From contig CAWBEY010000005.1 in NCBI GenBank assembly GCA_963788015.1, positions 434,001-498,000 of the forward strand: DNA of 64,000 nt, read 5' to 3'. Source of the stretch: JBBRHH01 sp963788015. GTDB taxonomy: Bacteria; Planctomycetota; Phycisphaerae; Tepidisphaerales; Tepidisphaeraceae. Positions 41,006 through 49,638 of this stretch are shown one piece after another (position 1 is the first letter of the stretch; each line of letters opens with the position of its first letter). Position numbers and translations under genes: made by a program. The notes beneath the pieces were generated by a model. That model had not been told where the DNA came from. It searched no databases and was given only the letters and a program-made list of their open reading frames with translations.

Positions 41006-41873
41006 TGCCCCGCCGCTGGGTTTGATTGCAGGGGAGGGTGTGTTTCCCGTGCTGGTGGCGCGCAGGGCGCGGGCCGCAGGTCGTCCGGTGATCTGCGCTG
41101 CGCTTTCAGGCTGCGCGTGGCCGGCCTTGCGCGAAGAATGCGACACTTTTAAGTGGGTGGGAATTGTCCGTCTGGGACAGTGGGCGCGAGTTTTACGAAG
41201 GGCCGGATGCACCGAAGCCATCATGGTTGGGCGGGTTGCATCCTCAAAGCTGCATGACCGCTGGCGCTACTTTCGCTATATTCCAGACCTGCGAACGGTG
41301 AAGTTGTGGCTGCGCATCTTCCGTGACAAGAGGCCAAACAGCGTGTTGCAGGGCGTCGTAAATGAACTGTCGAGCGCCGGGATAACCTTGATTGACTCCA
41401 CCCAATATTGCCCAGACCACCTCGCCACGCCCGGCGTACTCACGCAGCGTCAGCCAACGCCCCGGCAGTGGGAGGACATTCGCCACGGCTGGGATATCTG
41501 CCAGCAGATCAGCCGCATGGACATCGGGCAGGCCATCGCCCTATTGGACCGGGATGTGATTGCAGTCGAGGCCAAGGAGGGAACCAACGCGATGATCGAG
41601 CGGGCCGGCCAGCTATGCAAGGCCGGCGGTTGGACGCTGATCAAGGTATCAAACACGCACCACGACATGCGCGTGGACGTGCCGACGATCGGAACCACAA
41701 CGATAGAGAAGCTTCACGCCGCCCGGGCCTCCTGCTGCGTGCTGGAGCCGGGGAAGACGATCATGCTGGAGAAGCCAAAGGTGCTGGAACTGGCCGAGCG
41801 GTATAAAATCGCGGTGGTGGGGTACGCGCTGCGCGGCCGGGTCTTGAGCACGAGACGAGCCGTTAGAAGATGA
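40995..41873 (+). CDS. lpxI: UDP-2,3-diacylglucosamine pyrophosphatase LpxI
   Basis: LpxI (DUF1009), which makes lipid X in lipid A synthesis in bacteria lacking LpxH. Family marks: LGLIAGEGVFPVLVARRA at the N-terminus, GVLTQRQPTPRQWEDI, DRDVIAVEAKEGTNAMIERA and KVSNTHHDMRVDVPTIG, the catalytic region. Length 292 residues is usual. The ATG at 40995 gives the normal N-terminus; an ATG at 40962 would add 11 basic residues. Its presence indicates an outer membrane with lipid A, in keeping with planctomycetes. Confidence 0.92.
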   Translation: MKSNAPPLGLIAGEGVFPVLVARRARAAGRPVICAALSGCAWPALREECDTFKWVGIVRLGQWARVLRRAGCTEAIMVGRVASSKLHDRWRYFRYIPDLRTVKLWLRIFRDKRPNSVLQGVVNELSSAGITLIDSTQYCPDHLATPGVLTQRQPTPRQWEDIRHGWDICQQISRMDIGQAIALLDRDVIAVEAKEGTNAMIERAGQLCKAGGWTLIKVSNTHHDMRVDVPTIGTTTIEKLHAARASCCVLEPGKTIMLEKPKVLELAERYKIAVVGYALRGRVLSTRRAVRR

Positions 41874-41886
41874 AAGGAGCGTCCAA

Positions 41887-42174
41887 ATGGTCAGCATCGA
41901 CACACTCGAGCGGGTCATCGACGGGACCTTCTGGTATCACTACGACGTGAACAGTGACGTTCTATACCTCCGGTTGAACGACCGAAGGGATGTGGAGGCG
42001 GTGGGAGAAGAGACGGAGGATAGGTTCATTCTTCTCCGCGATGGCCGAACTGATGAGCCGGTGGGACTGACGATCGTCAACTGGTGGGAACGGTTCGGCG
42101 AAGGTCAACTGCCGGATTCGATCAACTTAATCCAGCGGCACATCGAGCCGTTGGCCAGAAGACTGGCTGCCTGA
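41887..42174 (+). CDS. DUF2283 family small protein
   Basis: A protein of 95 residues. The segment FWYHYDVNSDVLYLRLNDR is the DUF2283 signature, followed by ETEDRFILLRDGRTDEPVGLTIVNW. Such genes are scattered in bacteria and sometimes sit near toxin-like genes, but no partner is seen here. An excellent ribosome site (aaaggag, seven bases before the ATG) supports expression. Function unknown. Confidence 0.82.
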   Translation: MVSIDTLERVIDGTFWYHYDVNSDVLYLRLNDRRDVEAVGEETEDRFILLRDGRTDEPVGLTIVNWWERFGEGQLPDSINLIQRHIEPLARRLAA

Positions 42175-42213
42175 AGGTTCGCGAATCGTCGTCGGAACAT
42201 CAACCGGAAAATT

Positions 42214-42783
42214 ATGCCGCAGATTGATCCTTTAATTCTCCAGCAAATTGAGCAGCTTGATGCTCTTCGCAGCTCGCGGGACGATCATTGGCAGATTCCG
42301 CGCGTGGAAGGGGATTTGCTTTATCACATTGCGCTTCGCGCGCGGGCTCGGCTGATTGTGGAGATCGGTACAAGCTACGGCTTTAGCGGCCTGCACTGGG
42401 CTGCGGCGTTGCGGCAGACGGGTGGGCGTTTGCATACGATTGATGTGAGCGAGAAGAAGTTCAATTCGTCCAAGGAGACGTTTGCGGCGGCCGGGGTGGT
42501 GGACCTTGTTACCAACCACCTGGGCGACGCGCAGGGCATTCTCGCCACCCTCGCCGGTCCAATTGACATTGCATTTATTGATGCCGACAAGCCCGCAACG
42601 CGTGCATATTTCGATCTGCTTTGGCCGAAGGTGAATGTGGGAGGATCGGTCATCACCGACAACGCGACGACGCATCGGGATGAGTTGAGCGAATTTGTTG
42701 CCTATGTGCGCGGGCGGGAAGACGCGTCGAGCATTGAGGTGGCGGTGGGGAATGGGATTGAGTGGACGATCAAGTTGCGATGA
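42214..42783 (+). CDS. O-methyltransferase (family 3-like)
   Basis: A class I SAM-dependent methyltransferase of 189 residues. Motif I is LIVEIGTSYGFSGLHWA; the acidic residue is in LHTIDVSEK; IDIAFIDADKPATRAYFDLL is the metal-binding segment typical of the catechol-type O-methyltransferases, and GGSVITDNATTH follows. The substrate is unknown. Its stop codon overlaps the moaD start (ATGA), so the three downstream genes are probably co-transcribed. Confidence 0.87.
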   Translation: MPQIDPLILQQIEQLDALRSSRDDHWQIPRVEGDLLYHIALRARARLIVEIGTSYGFSGLHWAAALRQTGGRLHTIDVSEKKFNSSKETFAAAGVVDLVTNHLGDAQGILATLAGPIDIAFIDADKPATRAYFDLLWPKVNVGGSVITDNATTHRDELSEFVAYVRGREDASSIEVAVGNGIEWTIKLR

Positions 42784-43058
42784 CGCGACTTCGTTGCGGA
42801 GGGCCATTGCGGATTCACGTAAAACTGTTTGCGATCCTTCGTGACGCCGCCGGAACGGCCGACGTTCATCTGGACATGCCCAATGGGGCAAGCGTGGCCG
42901 ATGCGGCCGTTGGTTTGGGAGAGAAGTTCGCTGCACTTCGACCGTATCTATCGCGCGTGGCGTACGCGGTGGACCGGGCGTATGTGAAACAGGACCATGT
43001 GTTGCGTGAGGGTAATGAGCTGGCGCTGATACCGCCGGTGAGCGGAGGATGCCCATGA
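42780..43058 (+). CDS. moaD: Molybdopterin synthase sulfur carrier subunit MoaD, with two residues after the diglycine
   Basis: A beta-grasp protein of 92 residues with the MoaD/ThiS features IHVKLFAILRDAAGT, FAALRPYLSRVAYAVDR and ELALIPPVSGG. In MoaD the last residues are Gly-Gly, which is adenylated and thiocarboxylated; here the frame continues with Cys-Pro before the stop, giving GGCP. This may be real and need trimming, or be caused by a base error, since the window has many. The gene overlaps its neighbours at both ends and is followed by moaE, so the assignment is firm. Confidence 0.88.
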   Translation: MTRLRCGGPLRIHVKLFAILRDAAGTADVHLDMPNGASVADAAVGLGEKFAALRPYLSRVAYAVDRAYVKQDHVLREGNELALIPPVSGGCP

Positions 43059-43519
43059 CGCCGGCCCGGCAAACCGACGGCGATTGGGTGGCAATTTTTT
43101 CAGAAGAGCTGCCGCTTGAGGCCGTGGCGCGGTCTGTTGCAGATCCCACAGCGGGGGGCATAGCCGTGTTCATTGGAACGACGCGGGAAAATCATTCGGC
43201 GGGGCGGGAACTGCTTGCTTTGGATTACGAGGCGTATGAAGAGATGGCGCTTCAGCAATTGCACGATCTGGCGAGGCGGGCGCAGGAGCGCTGGCCAATC
43301 GTCCGGCTGACGATGCTGCATCGGGTGGGGCGGGTGAAGCTGGCGGAGGCGTCGGTGGCCATTGCTGTATCGACGCCGCACCGTGCTGAAGCTTTCGAGG
43401 CGTGCCGATGGCTTATTGATACTTTGAAGGCGGAGGTGGCGATCTGGAAAAAAGAGATCTGGTCCGATGGCAGCGGGACTTGGAGCGGCGGCCAGCAGGC
43501 GCACGAAAAACACTCCTGA
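43049..43519 (+). CDS. moaE: Molybdopterin synthase catalytic subunit MoaE
   Basis: MoaE inserts sulfur into precursor Z to make molybdopterin, together with MoaD. The conserved stretch GGIAVFIGTTRENHSAGRE, MLHRVGRVKLAEASVAIAV, and the catalytic LKAEVAIWKKEIW are present; the two lysines of this motif are the active site residues. The gene overlaps moaD by ten bases (ATGCCCATGA), so a start at 43049 or 43055 is possible. No other cofactor genes (moaA, moaC) are in the window. Confidence 0.92.
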   Translation: MPMTPARQTDGDWVAIFSEELPLEAVARSVADPTAGGIAVFIGTTRENHSAGRELLALDYEAYEEMALQQLHDLARRAQERWPIVRLTMLHRVGRVKLAEASVAIAVSTPHRAEAFEACRWLIDTLKAEVAIWKKEIWSDGSGTWSGGQQAHEKHS

Positions 43520-43567
43520 TGCCCGCCCTTGCTAGTGCCGGGGGTTGGTTCTACGCTTCTTTCGATC

Positions 43568-44113
43568 ATGCTCTTCCTGATCGTGCAGTGTATCTATTGG
43601 CTAGCGCTGGCAACGTGGTTTGGCAGCGTGTTGTTCGTGGCACTGGCCGCGCCGATCATTCATGAAGCCATCCGCGAGAGCAATCCGATCCTGCCCCACG
43701 TGCTGAGCGTCAATCTCGAAGGCCAGCACGCATCGCTGCTTGCGGGGACGATCGTTGGCAAGTTGCTGGTGGTGCTCGGGCGGGTGCAGATGATCTGTGC
43801 GGCCGCCCTTTTCCTGACGCTGCTGGCGCAATGGGGCATCACATCAATCTATGGCATTCACCTGCTCTCGGCGATTGTCCGTTCGACGTTGTTCGTGGCG
43901 GCAGTGCTGCTGCTGATTTACGACAACCGTTACGTGTGGCCACGGATCTGGCTGTTCCGACAGGAATACATCGATCATGCCGACGAGCCGGACATTGCCA
44001 ACCCCGCCAAGGATCAATTTGATCGTTACCATCGCGAGAGCATTACGCTCCTGAGCGTGGTGCTTTGCCTGTTGCTCGGGATCATCCTGTTCAGCAGCCT
44101 GATCACGCGCTAA
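43568..44113 (+). CDS. DUF4149-type membrane protein
   Basis: A membrane protein of 181 residues from the ATG at 43568 with four hydrophobic helices. The opening ALATWFGSVLFVALAAPIIHEAI resembles DUF4149 proteins, with a second helix around VQMICAAALFLTLLAQWG and a C-terminal VVLCLLLGIILFSSL. A TTG at 43529 would add 13 residues. Function unknown. It sits between moaE and nth and may be part of the same transcript. Confidence 0.7.
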   Translation: MLFLIVQCIYWLALATWFGSVLFVALAAPIIHEAIRESNPILPHVLSVNLEGQHASLLAGTIVGKLLVVLGRVQMICAAALFLTLLAQWGITSIYGIHLLSAIVRSTLFVAAVLLLIYDNRYVWPRIWLFRQEYIDHADEPDIANPAKDQFDRYHRESITLLSVVLCLLLGIILFSSLITR

Positions 44114-44122
44114 AGTCCACTC

Positions 44123-44800
44123 ATGCCGCGAGCACCTTCGAAAAAATTCCAGCAGCGTCAGGCGCGCCTCAACACAATCCTCGCGATCCTGAAGCGGCTT
44201 TATCCAAAATCGCGTTGCAGCCTGGTACACAAGTCGGCGCTGGAACTTCTGGTGGCGACCATTCTTTCGGCTCAGTGTACGGACGAGCGGGTCAACCTTG
44301 TGACGCCTGGGCTCTTCAAGAAATACCGCTCGCCGGTTGATTATGCGAAGGCGGCGGAGGGGGAACTGGAGCGGGATATCCAGTCAACCGGATTTTACCG
44401 CAACAAGGCCAAATCGCTTCGCGGCATGGCCCAAGCGCTCATCGAGCGGCACAAAGGCAAGGTGCCGGATTCGATGGAGGAACTGGTCGAACTCCCTGGC
44501 GTTGGGCGTAAGACGGCCAACGTGGTGCTGGGAAATGCCTTCGACAAAAACATTGGCGTGGTGGTGGACACGCACGTTTCCCGCTTGAGCCAGCGATTGG
44601 GCCTGACGAGCCACAACGATCCGGTGAAGATCGAGCAGGACCTGATGGCCATCGTGCCGCAACAGGATTGGACGCTCTGGTCGCACCTTCTCATCGACCA
44701 TGGGCGGGCGATTTGCCAGGCGCGGCGGCCGAAATGCGAGCAGTGTCCGCTCTTGCCGCATTGCCCTTTTGGCCAGACGTTTATGAAGACTAATGATTGA
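44123..44800 (+). CDS. nth: Endonuclease III
   Basis: A DNA glycosylase/AP lyase of base excision repair, 225 residues. The helix-hairpin-helix with catalytic Lys is ELPGVGRKTANVVL; the catalytic Asp is in VVDTHVSRL; the iron-sulfur cluster is bound by C-x6-C-x2-C-x5-C near the end (CQARRPKCEQCPLLPHC). The motif LSAQCTDERVN is also typical. Intact. It converges with the LOG-family gene, 11 bases apart. Confidence 0.94.
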   Translation: MPRAPSKKFQQRQARLNTILAILKRLYPKSRCSLVHKSALELLVATILSAQCTDERVNLVTPGLFKKYRSPVDYAKAAEGELERDIQSTGFYRNKAKSLRGMAQALIERHKGKVPDSMEELVELPGVGRKTANVVLGNAFDKNIGVVVDTHVSRLSQRLGLTSHNDPVKIEQDLMAIVPQQDWTLWSHLLIDHGRAICQARRPKCEQCPLLPHCPFGQTFMKTND

Positions 44801-44811
44801 TTGTGAAGTCG

Positions 44812-45914
44812 CTACGGGAGATCGTTGAGGAAGTCGATCAGGATTCGCAGACGGGCATGATCGCGCTTGTTGAAGGGGAAGATCAGGCGGTGGAGATGGC
44901 TGAGCGTGGGCTCGTCATTTTCGACCGGCAGCGCGCCGCCTACGCGATATGCCTCGCCGTTGCTGATGTCGCTGAACTGTTGCTGAACGGCCTGGAGTTG
45001 CTGCTCCGTCGGCTTGCGTTGCAGCCGCAAAACCAGGTCTTTGCGCGTGTAACGAAGGCTGTGGTAGTTGCTATAGAAGTGGGTGATCTCGTGGACGGCT
45101 TCGTCGATTTTGTCGGTGACTTTGAATAGGCGAAGGTCATCGTCATTGATGAACCCCCGGCCCATGAGCTGCTTCTTGACGTAGACGAGCCATTCTTTCC
45201 AGTAGGTTCCGCCGGGGCGATCGACATAGACGATTGGCATCGGGACCGACTTGCCGGTCTGCACGAGCGTCAGCACCTCGAATCCTTCGTCCATCGTCCC
45301 AAACCCGCCGGGGAACATGGCCACCGCGCTGCTGGAACGGAGGAACATCAGCTTGCGCGTGAAGAAATACTTGAAGTTGATGAGCTTCTTGTCGTTGGCG
45401 ATGTGTACGTTGGTGGCCTGCTCGAAGGGCAGGCGGATCGCCAGACCAAAGGAGGGGTCGGCCCCCGCGCCGCCATGCCCGGCGGCCATGATCCCGCCGC
45501 CCGCACCGGTAATCACCATCCATCCCGACTCGGCAAGTTGCGCGCAAACTCCGCCGCCTGAATGTAATCGGGGTCTGATTCGGGAGTCCGGGCGGAGCCG
45601 AAAATGCTTACCTTGCGCTTTTCGCGATACGGCGCAAAGATTCGCAGCGCATAGCGAATTTCCTTCATCGACTTGTTGATCAGCTTGATATCGCCGCGGT
45701 TGGTTTTGTCGCGCAACAGCTTGACGGCCGTGTCAAGAATTTCGGCTACTAAATCCCCCTCCGGCACGCTTTGCAGCTGCTCCATCAGGTCGGCCGTCAT
45801 CTTATGAATTTCTTCATACTGTCCCGGCGAAACTTGATGCGCAACCTCGACTGTCTCCTGGGACTGCTCGAGGTTTTCAAACGAATGCTCTTGTTGGATG
45901 CCGTCGAAGGCCAT
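44812..45914 (-). CDS. LOG-family nucleotide-binding protein, long form (frameshifted)
   Basis: A LOG/lysine-decarboxylase-like Rossmann protein of about 368 residues. Key motifs are SIFGSARTPESDP, VITGAGGGIMAAGHGGA and the nucleotide-binding PGGFGTMDEGFEVLTLVQTG. Small LOG proteins release cytokinin bases from their nucleotides; this longer group, with a 100-residue helical N-terminus and a C-terminal domain, is of unknown substrate. One base is missing near 45538, and adding it gives ARKLAESGWMVITGAG. It lies upstream of, and convergent to, nth. Confidence 0.85.
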
Positions 45915-46187
45915 AATGGTCGGTCACTTTCCTCATAGCCGCCGTCCCCGATTTACTTGCGTTCTTGTGATAGCGTGGGGTGGTGTGCTGGTCAACGTGG
46001 GATGTTAGAGGCTGGCGGCGGTGATGGGCTGCGTCATGCCATCATAGGCGTGGATCGACTGGCTCGCTCTCCAGGGCCAGCACGGCGAAGACGCATTCGC
46101 CTCGCAAGCGATCCTGTTTCTTTCCGAATTCACAATCCTGATCTGCCGTGGCCTGATTCGATGAAATTGAACATTGCAACGAACGAC

Positions 46188-47336
46188 CTATCCGCTGACG
46201 GCGCTGGTGCTCCACTCCTCAAACCTCTTAAGCATTTCACCAGTAACAGTACGCGGCGCAGTCGCGATGACGTCATCGAGAATCGCGCGGGTGATAGCGC
46301 CTTCCTCTCCGGTGGCGACGGATTGCAAGAACGGAATGGTGGCCGACCGGTCGCAGATATACTTGATGTCCGCCCCGCTATAGCCGTCGAGGCGCTGGGC
46401 GATCTCGTCGAAGTTGACCCCCGGTTCAACGGGGCGATGGACCAAATAAAGCTCGAGCATCTTGCGTCGTGCGGCGACGTCCGGGAGTGGGATGTAGATT
46501 TTGTCGTCGAATCGTCCCGGTCGGAGCACGGCCGGGTCAAGCTGCCACGGGACGTTGGTGGCGCCCATGAAAAGTACGGATTGACCCGCCTTCTTATCAA
46601 ACCCTTCCATCCCCTGCAGGATCTGCGGAACAACCCGCTGCATGACGCTCGATCCTTCGTCTCGCCGCGCCGGAATCAGCGCCTCGATCTCATCGATAAA
46701 AATAATTGCACGCTTCTCGGCGGCCGCGGCGTCGAAAAGCTTCTTGATATTCTGCTCCGCCTCGCCCACCCACTTCGACAGCAAATCGGCCGGCGATACA
46801 CGAAAAAAGGCGGCGTCAATCTCACCCGCCGTCGCGCGGGCCAGCATGGTCTTGCCCGTTCCGGGCGGGCCATAGAAAAGCACTCCCCCACCGGCCTTCA
46901 CGCCAAACTTCGCCGCCAGTTCCTGATGCTCAAAGGGGTAGACCATCTTCAGGCGAATGTCTTCCTTCACGTCATCCAGGCCGGCCACATGCTCGAACCG
47001 GATCGTCGGTTTCTCCTTCACCAGCCACTGCGCCGCCGACGCTGAACCGTCCGCTTCAGAAGTTTTCTCGGATCCGCCAGCCTTTCGACTTGCAGCGTTG
47101 GCCCGCCGATTTTCTTCCCTGGCTTTGTCACAGTCCTTGGCCAGATCCAGCAATCGCTGCGCGGTCTGTTCCCGCCCTTCACGCAGGTCTGCCCCCTGGG
47201 CCTCCTTCGAAAGCAGCAGCATTGCCCGCGCCGCCTCCAGCAGATACACCCGCGCCGAATCCCATTGCCCGGCCCGGCGCACATCCAGTCCCTTTTGCTT
47301 GTAACGCTCAAAGGTGTCCCAGGTAACGCTGGCCAT
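46188..47336 (-). CDS. Vps4/katanin-like AAA ATPase with helical N-terminal domain
   Basis: An AAA ATPase of 382 residues whose single ATPase domain looks like the eukaryotic meiotic clade (Vps4, spastin, katanin). Walker A is GPPGTGKT (156-163), Walker B AIIFIDEIEAL, sensor 1 GATNVP, and arginine fingers are in LRPGRFDDKIYIPLPD. The pore loop LLSKWVGEAEQNIKKLF matches Vps4. The first 80 residues (WDTFERYKQKGLDVRRAGQ, then LLLSKEAQ) form a short helical hairpin like an MIT domain. No ESCRT-III-like partner is recognised nearby. The gene is intact and diverges from the NIPSNAP gene. Confidence 0.85.
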   Translation of the reverse strand: MASVTWDTFERYKQKGLDVRRAGQWDSARVYLLEAARAMLLLSKEAQGADLREGREQTAQRLLDLAKDCDKAREENRRANAASRKAGGSEKTSEADGSASAAQWLVKEKPTIRFEHVAGLDDVKEDIRLKMVYPFEHQELAAKFGVKAGGGVLFYGPPGTGKTMLARATAGEIDAAFFRVSPADLLSKWVGEAEQNIKKLFDAAAAEKRAIIFIDEIEALIPARRDEGSSVMQRVVPQILQGMEGFDKKAGQSVLFMGATNVPWQLDPAVLRPGRFDDKIYIPLPDVAARRKMLELYLVHRPVEPGVNFDEIAQRLDGYSGADIKYICDRSATIPFLQSVATGEEGAITRAILDDVIATAPRTVTGEMLKRFEEWSTSAVSG

Positions 47337-47419
47337 GTGAAGCGAATTGTACGCGCGCGCGAAGCCACACAGAAGCGGGCCAGTTTGCTTTGGAGCGTCA
47401 ATACGTAAAATGCCGCCCT

Positions 47420-47842
47420 ATGAAAAATTACCTGTGGCTAGCGGCGCTGGCATCAATGGCCTGTCTCGTATCGCCCATGGCGGTAGCGGAGGATAAGAAG
47501 GAGCCCGTCAACCGGTTCTTCGAGATGCGCACCTACACCGCCGCCGAAGGAAAGCTCGAAGCCCTACACGCCCGCTTTCGCGACCATACTAACCGATTGT
47601 TTCAAAAGCATGGAATGACACTGATCGGCTATTGGACCCCCACCGAAGGCCCCACCAGCAAGAACACCCTGATCTACATCCTGGCCTATCCCGACAAGGA
47701 AGCCCGCGAAAAGGCATGGAAAGATTTTCAGGCGGACCCGGAATGGCAAAAGGCAAAGGCCGACTCGGAAAAGGACGGCAAGCTGGTGGAGAACGCGGTG
47801 TCGGTCTACATGACTCCCACCGACTATTCGCCCATCAAGTAA
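47420..47842 (+). CDS. Secreted NIPSNAP family protein
   Basis: A protein of 140 residues with a signal peptide (LAALASMACLVSPMAVAED) and a single NIPSNAP domain: NRFFEMRTYTAAEGKLEALHARFRDHT, then HGMTLIGYWTPT and LIYILAYPDKEAREKAWKDF. It adopts a dimeric ferredoxin-like fold in relatives; function is unclear. Planctomycetes often encode such secreted NIPSNAP proteins. A start ten residues upstream is possible, but MKNYLWLAAL gives a normal signal peptide. Confidence 0.88.
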   Translation: MKNYLWLAALASMACLVSPMAVAEDKKEPVNRFFEMRTYTAAEGKLEALHARFRDHTNRLFQKHGMTLIGYWTPTEGPTSKNTLIYILAYPDKEAREKAWKDFQADPEWQKAKADSEKDGKLVENAVSVYMTPTDYSPIK

Positions 47843-47869
47843 CCCGCCCGCTGTTCGAGGGAACTGCAC

Positions 47870-48565
47870 ATGATAAAGCTTCGATACCCGCTGATTGCGT
47901 TGTTGTCCCTGCTGTGCCTGGCCATCGCGCCCGCGACCCAGCCGGCCTACATCACGCCCGATCAGTTTGATTTCAAGACCATCCTCCCCGATCCACCCAG
48001 GGACGATTCGCCTTTTCACCAGGTGGAAATAGACATCATGCTGGCCCTCCAGCAAAAGCGCACGCCAGAAGATGAGCTGCGCTGCAAGGCCGAGGAAGAG
48101 GTGACCGTCTTCGCGTTTGCAACAGTGCTGGGCAACTGGTTCAACGCCGACGATCTTCCGGCTACACGCGATCTGATGCAGCAGGTGTACGACCAGGCGC
48201 GGGCAGTTTCATCGGCGGCCAAAAAGCAATGGAAGCGCAAACGCCCCCCGCTGGCCGACGCCCGCATCATGCCGTGCGTGGTGCTTGAAAAATCCGACTC
48301 CTACCCCAGCGGCCACGCCGTGCGCGGCGTCGTCTGGGCGACGATTCTCGCTGAGATGTTCCCAGAGCACCGCGCCGAGCTTATGGCCAGAGGCCGCCAA
48401 ATCGGCGAAGACCGCTTTCTCGCGGGCATGCACTATCCGACGGACGTCATCGCCGGCCAGGTTCTCGGAGCCGAGATCGCCAAACGATTATTGGCAAATG
48501 ACGCATTCAAGGCAGCGATGGAAAAGGCGAAGGATGAGTGCGCGGCGGGGGCGAAGGGGCATTAA
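47870..48565 (+). CDS. Class A (PAP2) acid phosphatase
   Basis: A secreted acid phosphatase of 231 residues with a signal peptide (LIALLSLLCLAIAPATQ). The PAP2 motifs are visible: a basic KKQWKRKRP (K-x6-RP), SYPSGHAVRG with the catalytic His, and RFLAGMHYPTD (R-x5-H-x3-D). It releases phosphate from organic phosphomonoesters in the periplasm. It is 27 bases after the NIPSNAP gene and probably shares its transcript. Intact. Confidence 0.92.
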   Translation: MIKLRYPLIALLSLLCLAIAPATQPAYITPDQFDFKTILPDPPRDDSPFHQVEIDIMLALQQKRTPEDELRCKAEEEVTVFAFATVLGNWFNADDLPATRDLMQQVYDQARAVSSAAKKQWKRKRPPLADARIMPCVVLEKSDSYPSGHAVRGVVWATILAEMFPEHRAELMARGRQIGEDRFLAGMHYPTDVIAGQVLGAEIAKRLLANDAFKAAMEKAKDECAAGAKGH

Positions 48566-48586
48566 TCTAAAGAAAGTGTGGCTGCA

Positions 48587-49312
48587 TCAATACGTCACGG
48601 CAGCTGTCGGCAAGGGTCGGGTTGAGGTTTGCGGATTGGCGGCTTCACTGAAAGTCTGGCGGAGAAGAGCCTCAATTTCATCCAGGTCCCCAAGGGATGC
48701 GCGGCGATATGCATCCATGAGACAATCAAATGCCTCAGTCCGCATCGCCCGCTCCATTAGAACTGACCACAGCAGTTGGACTCGCGTCAGAAAATCGTGC
48801 TCATCGGAGTGGGTGGCGGCGAGGGCGGCATCAAAAGACTCAACGGCCGCCGCGCTTTCACCCCGTTCGAGCTGAACCAACCCACGCACCTGAAACTGAT
48901 CCGCTGGCCGAGTAAGTTGGGCGGCGAATTTTTCAAACGATGCCAGCAGCAACTCACGCCGATCCCCGGCTTCCGGCAATACCGCGAAATACGCGTGGTG
49001 AAAAACCAAAAGCAGCGTATCAATCAGCAAAGAGTATTGATCTGGTGGAATCTTATCAACGTGCCTGACAATCTTACGCGGCATGTTGGAAAGTGCCGCC
49101 GCCGCCTCTCCCACAAGCTGGGCCAGTGTCGCAAGACCATCATCTCGGCGAAGAGACGGCGACAACTCGCGATTTATGATTTTGTACCACTGGCTCCCCC
49201 CTTGCTTTCTGCCCGACGCAGCCTGCATGAGAAGTTGCAACGCGCGCTGAAGCGACTCAACAGACTCAGCGGCGAGGAGAAGTTCACGGTAGGTGGACGT
49301 CAAGTCATTCAT
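48587..49312 (-). CDS. Hypothetical helical protein
   Basis: A 241-residue protein, mostly helical by pattern, with short repeated leucine/alanine stretches (VESLQRALQLLMQAA, LVGEAAAALSNMP, RGESAAAVESFDAALAATHS). The middle third resembles a tetratricopeptide pair (FQVRGLVQLERGESAAAVESF). No signal peptide and no catalytic motif is seen. Only three bases separate it from the small gene upstream, so the two are likely one operon. It converges with the acid phosphatase. Function unknown. Confidence 0.68.
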   Translation of the reverse strand: MNDLTSTYRELLLAAESVESLQRALQLLMQAASGRKQGGSQWYKIINRELSPSLRRDDGLATLAQLVGEAAAALSNMPRKIVRHVDKIPPDQYSLLIDTLLLVFHHAYFAVLPEAGDRRELLLASFEKFAAQLTRPADQFQVRGLVQLERGESAAAVESFDAALAATHSDEHDFLTRVQLLWSVLMERAMRTEAFDCLMDAYRRASLGDLDEIEALLRQTFSEAANPQTSTRPLPTAAVTY

Positions 49313-49315
49313 GGC

Positions 49316-49522
49316 TTAATGGTGCTGAGCTTTTCGGGAAGGCAGCCGGGAAATATTGATCGCCCGGCTCAACTTCTGTCGCGCTTCTTTCGGCCTGCCG
49401 ATCTTACGATTCTGCTCCGCCTCCTCGCGAAGCTTCCGCTCCAGCCGGTCCTTCTCCGCTTTCGACAAATCATGCGCGGGATCGTCCCCGCCAAGCGTCG
49501 TATGAGGCACCGTTTGCTCCAC
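49316..49522 (-). CDS. Small charged protein, operon leader
   Basis: A 68-residue protein rich in Lys, Arg and Glu: LSKAEKDRLERKLREEAEQN suggests a single long helix or coiled coil, followed by RPKEARQKLSRA. It ends three bases before the start of the 241-residue gene, suggesting translational coupling. No family is recognised. Confidence 0.6.
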   Translation of the reverse strand: MEQTVPHTTLGGDDPAHDLSKAEKDRLERKLREEAEQNRKIGRPKEARQKLSRAINISRLPSRKAQHH

Positions 49523-49638
49523 TCCCTTCTAAGCAAGGATATAGCATCAAGAGGAACAATCTCAACCCGGCTGGAATATGTTTTGGGCGGCAACCGTTAC
49601 TGCTTCGGGGGACTAACGCCTGACGCCGGAGCTTCGTG

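Noticed and set aside
45957..47045. Plus-strand frame opposite the AAA ATPase
   Set aside because: Low-complexity composition and no recognisable domain; the minus strand has Walker A, Walker B and pore-loop motifs.
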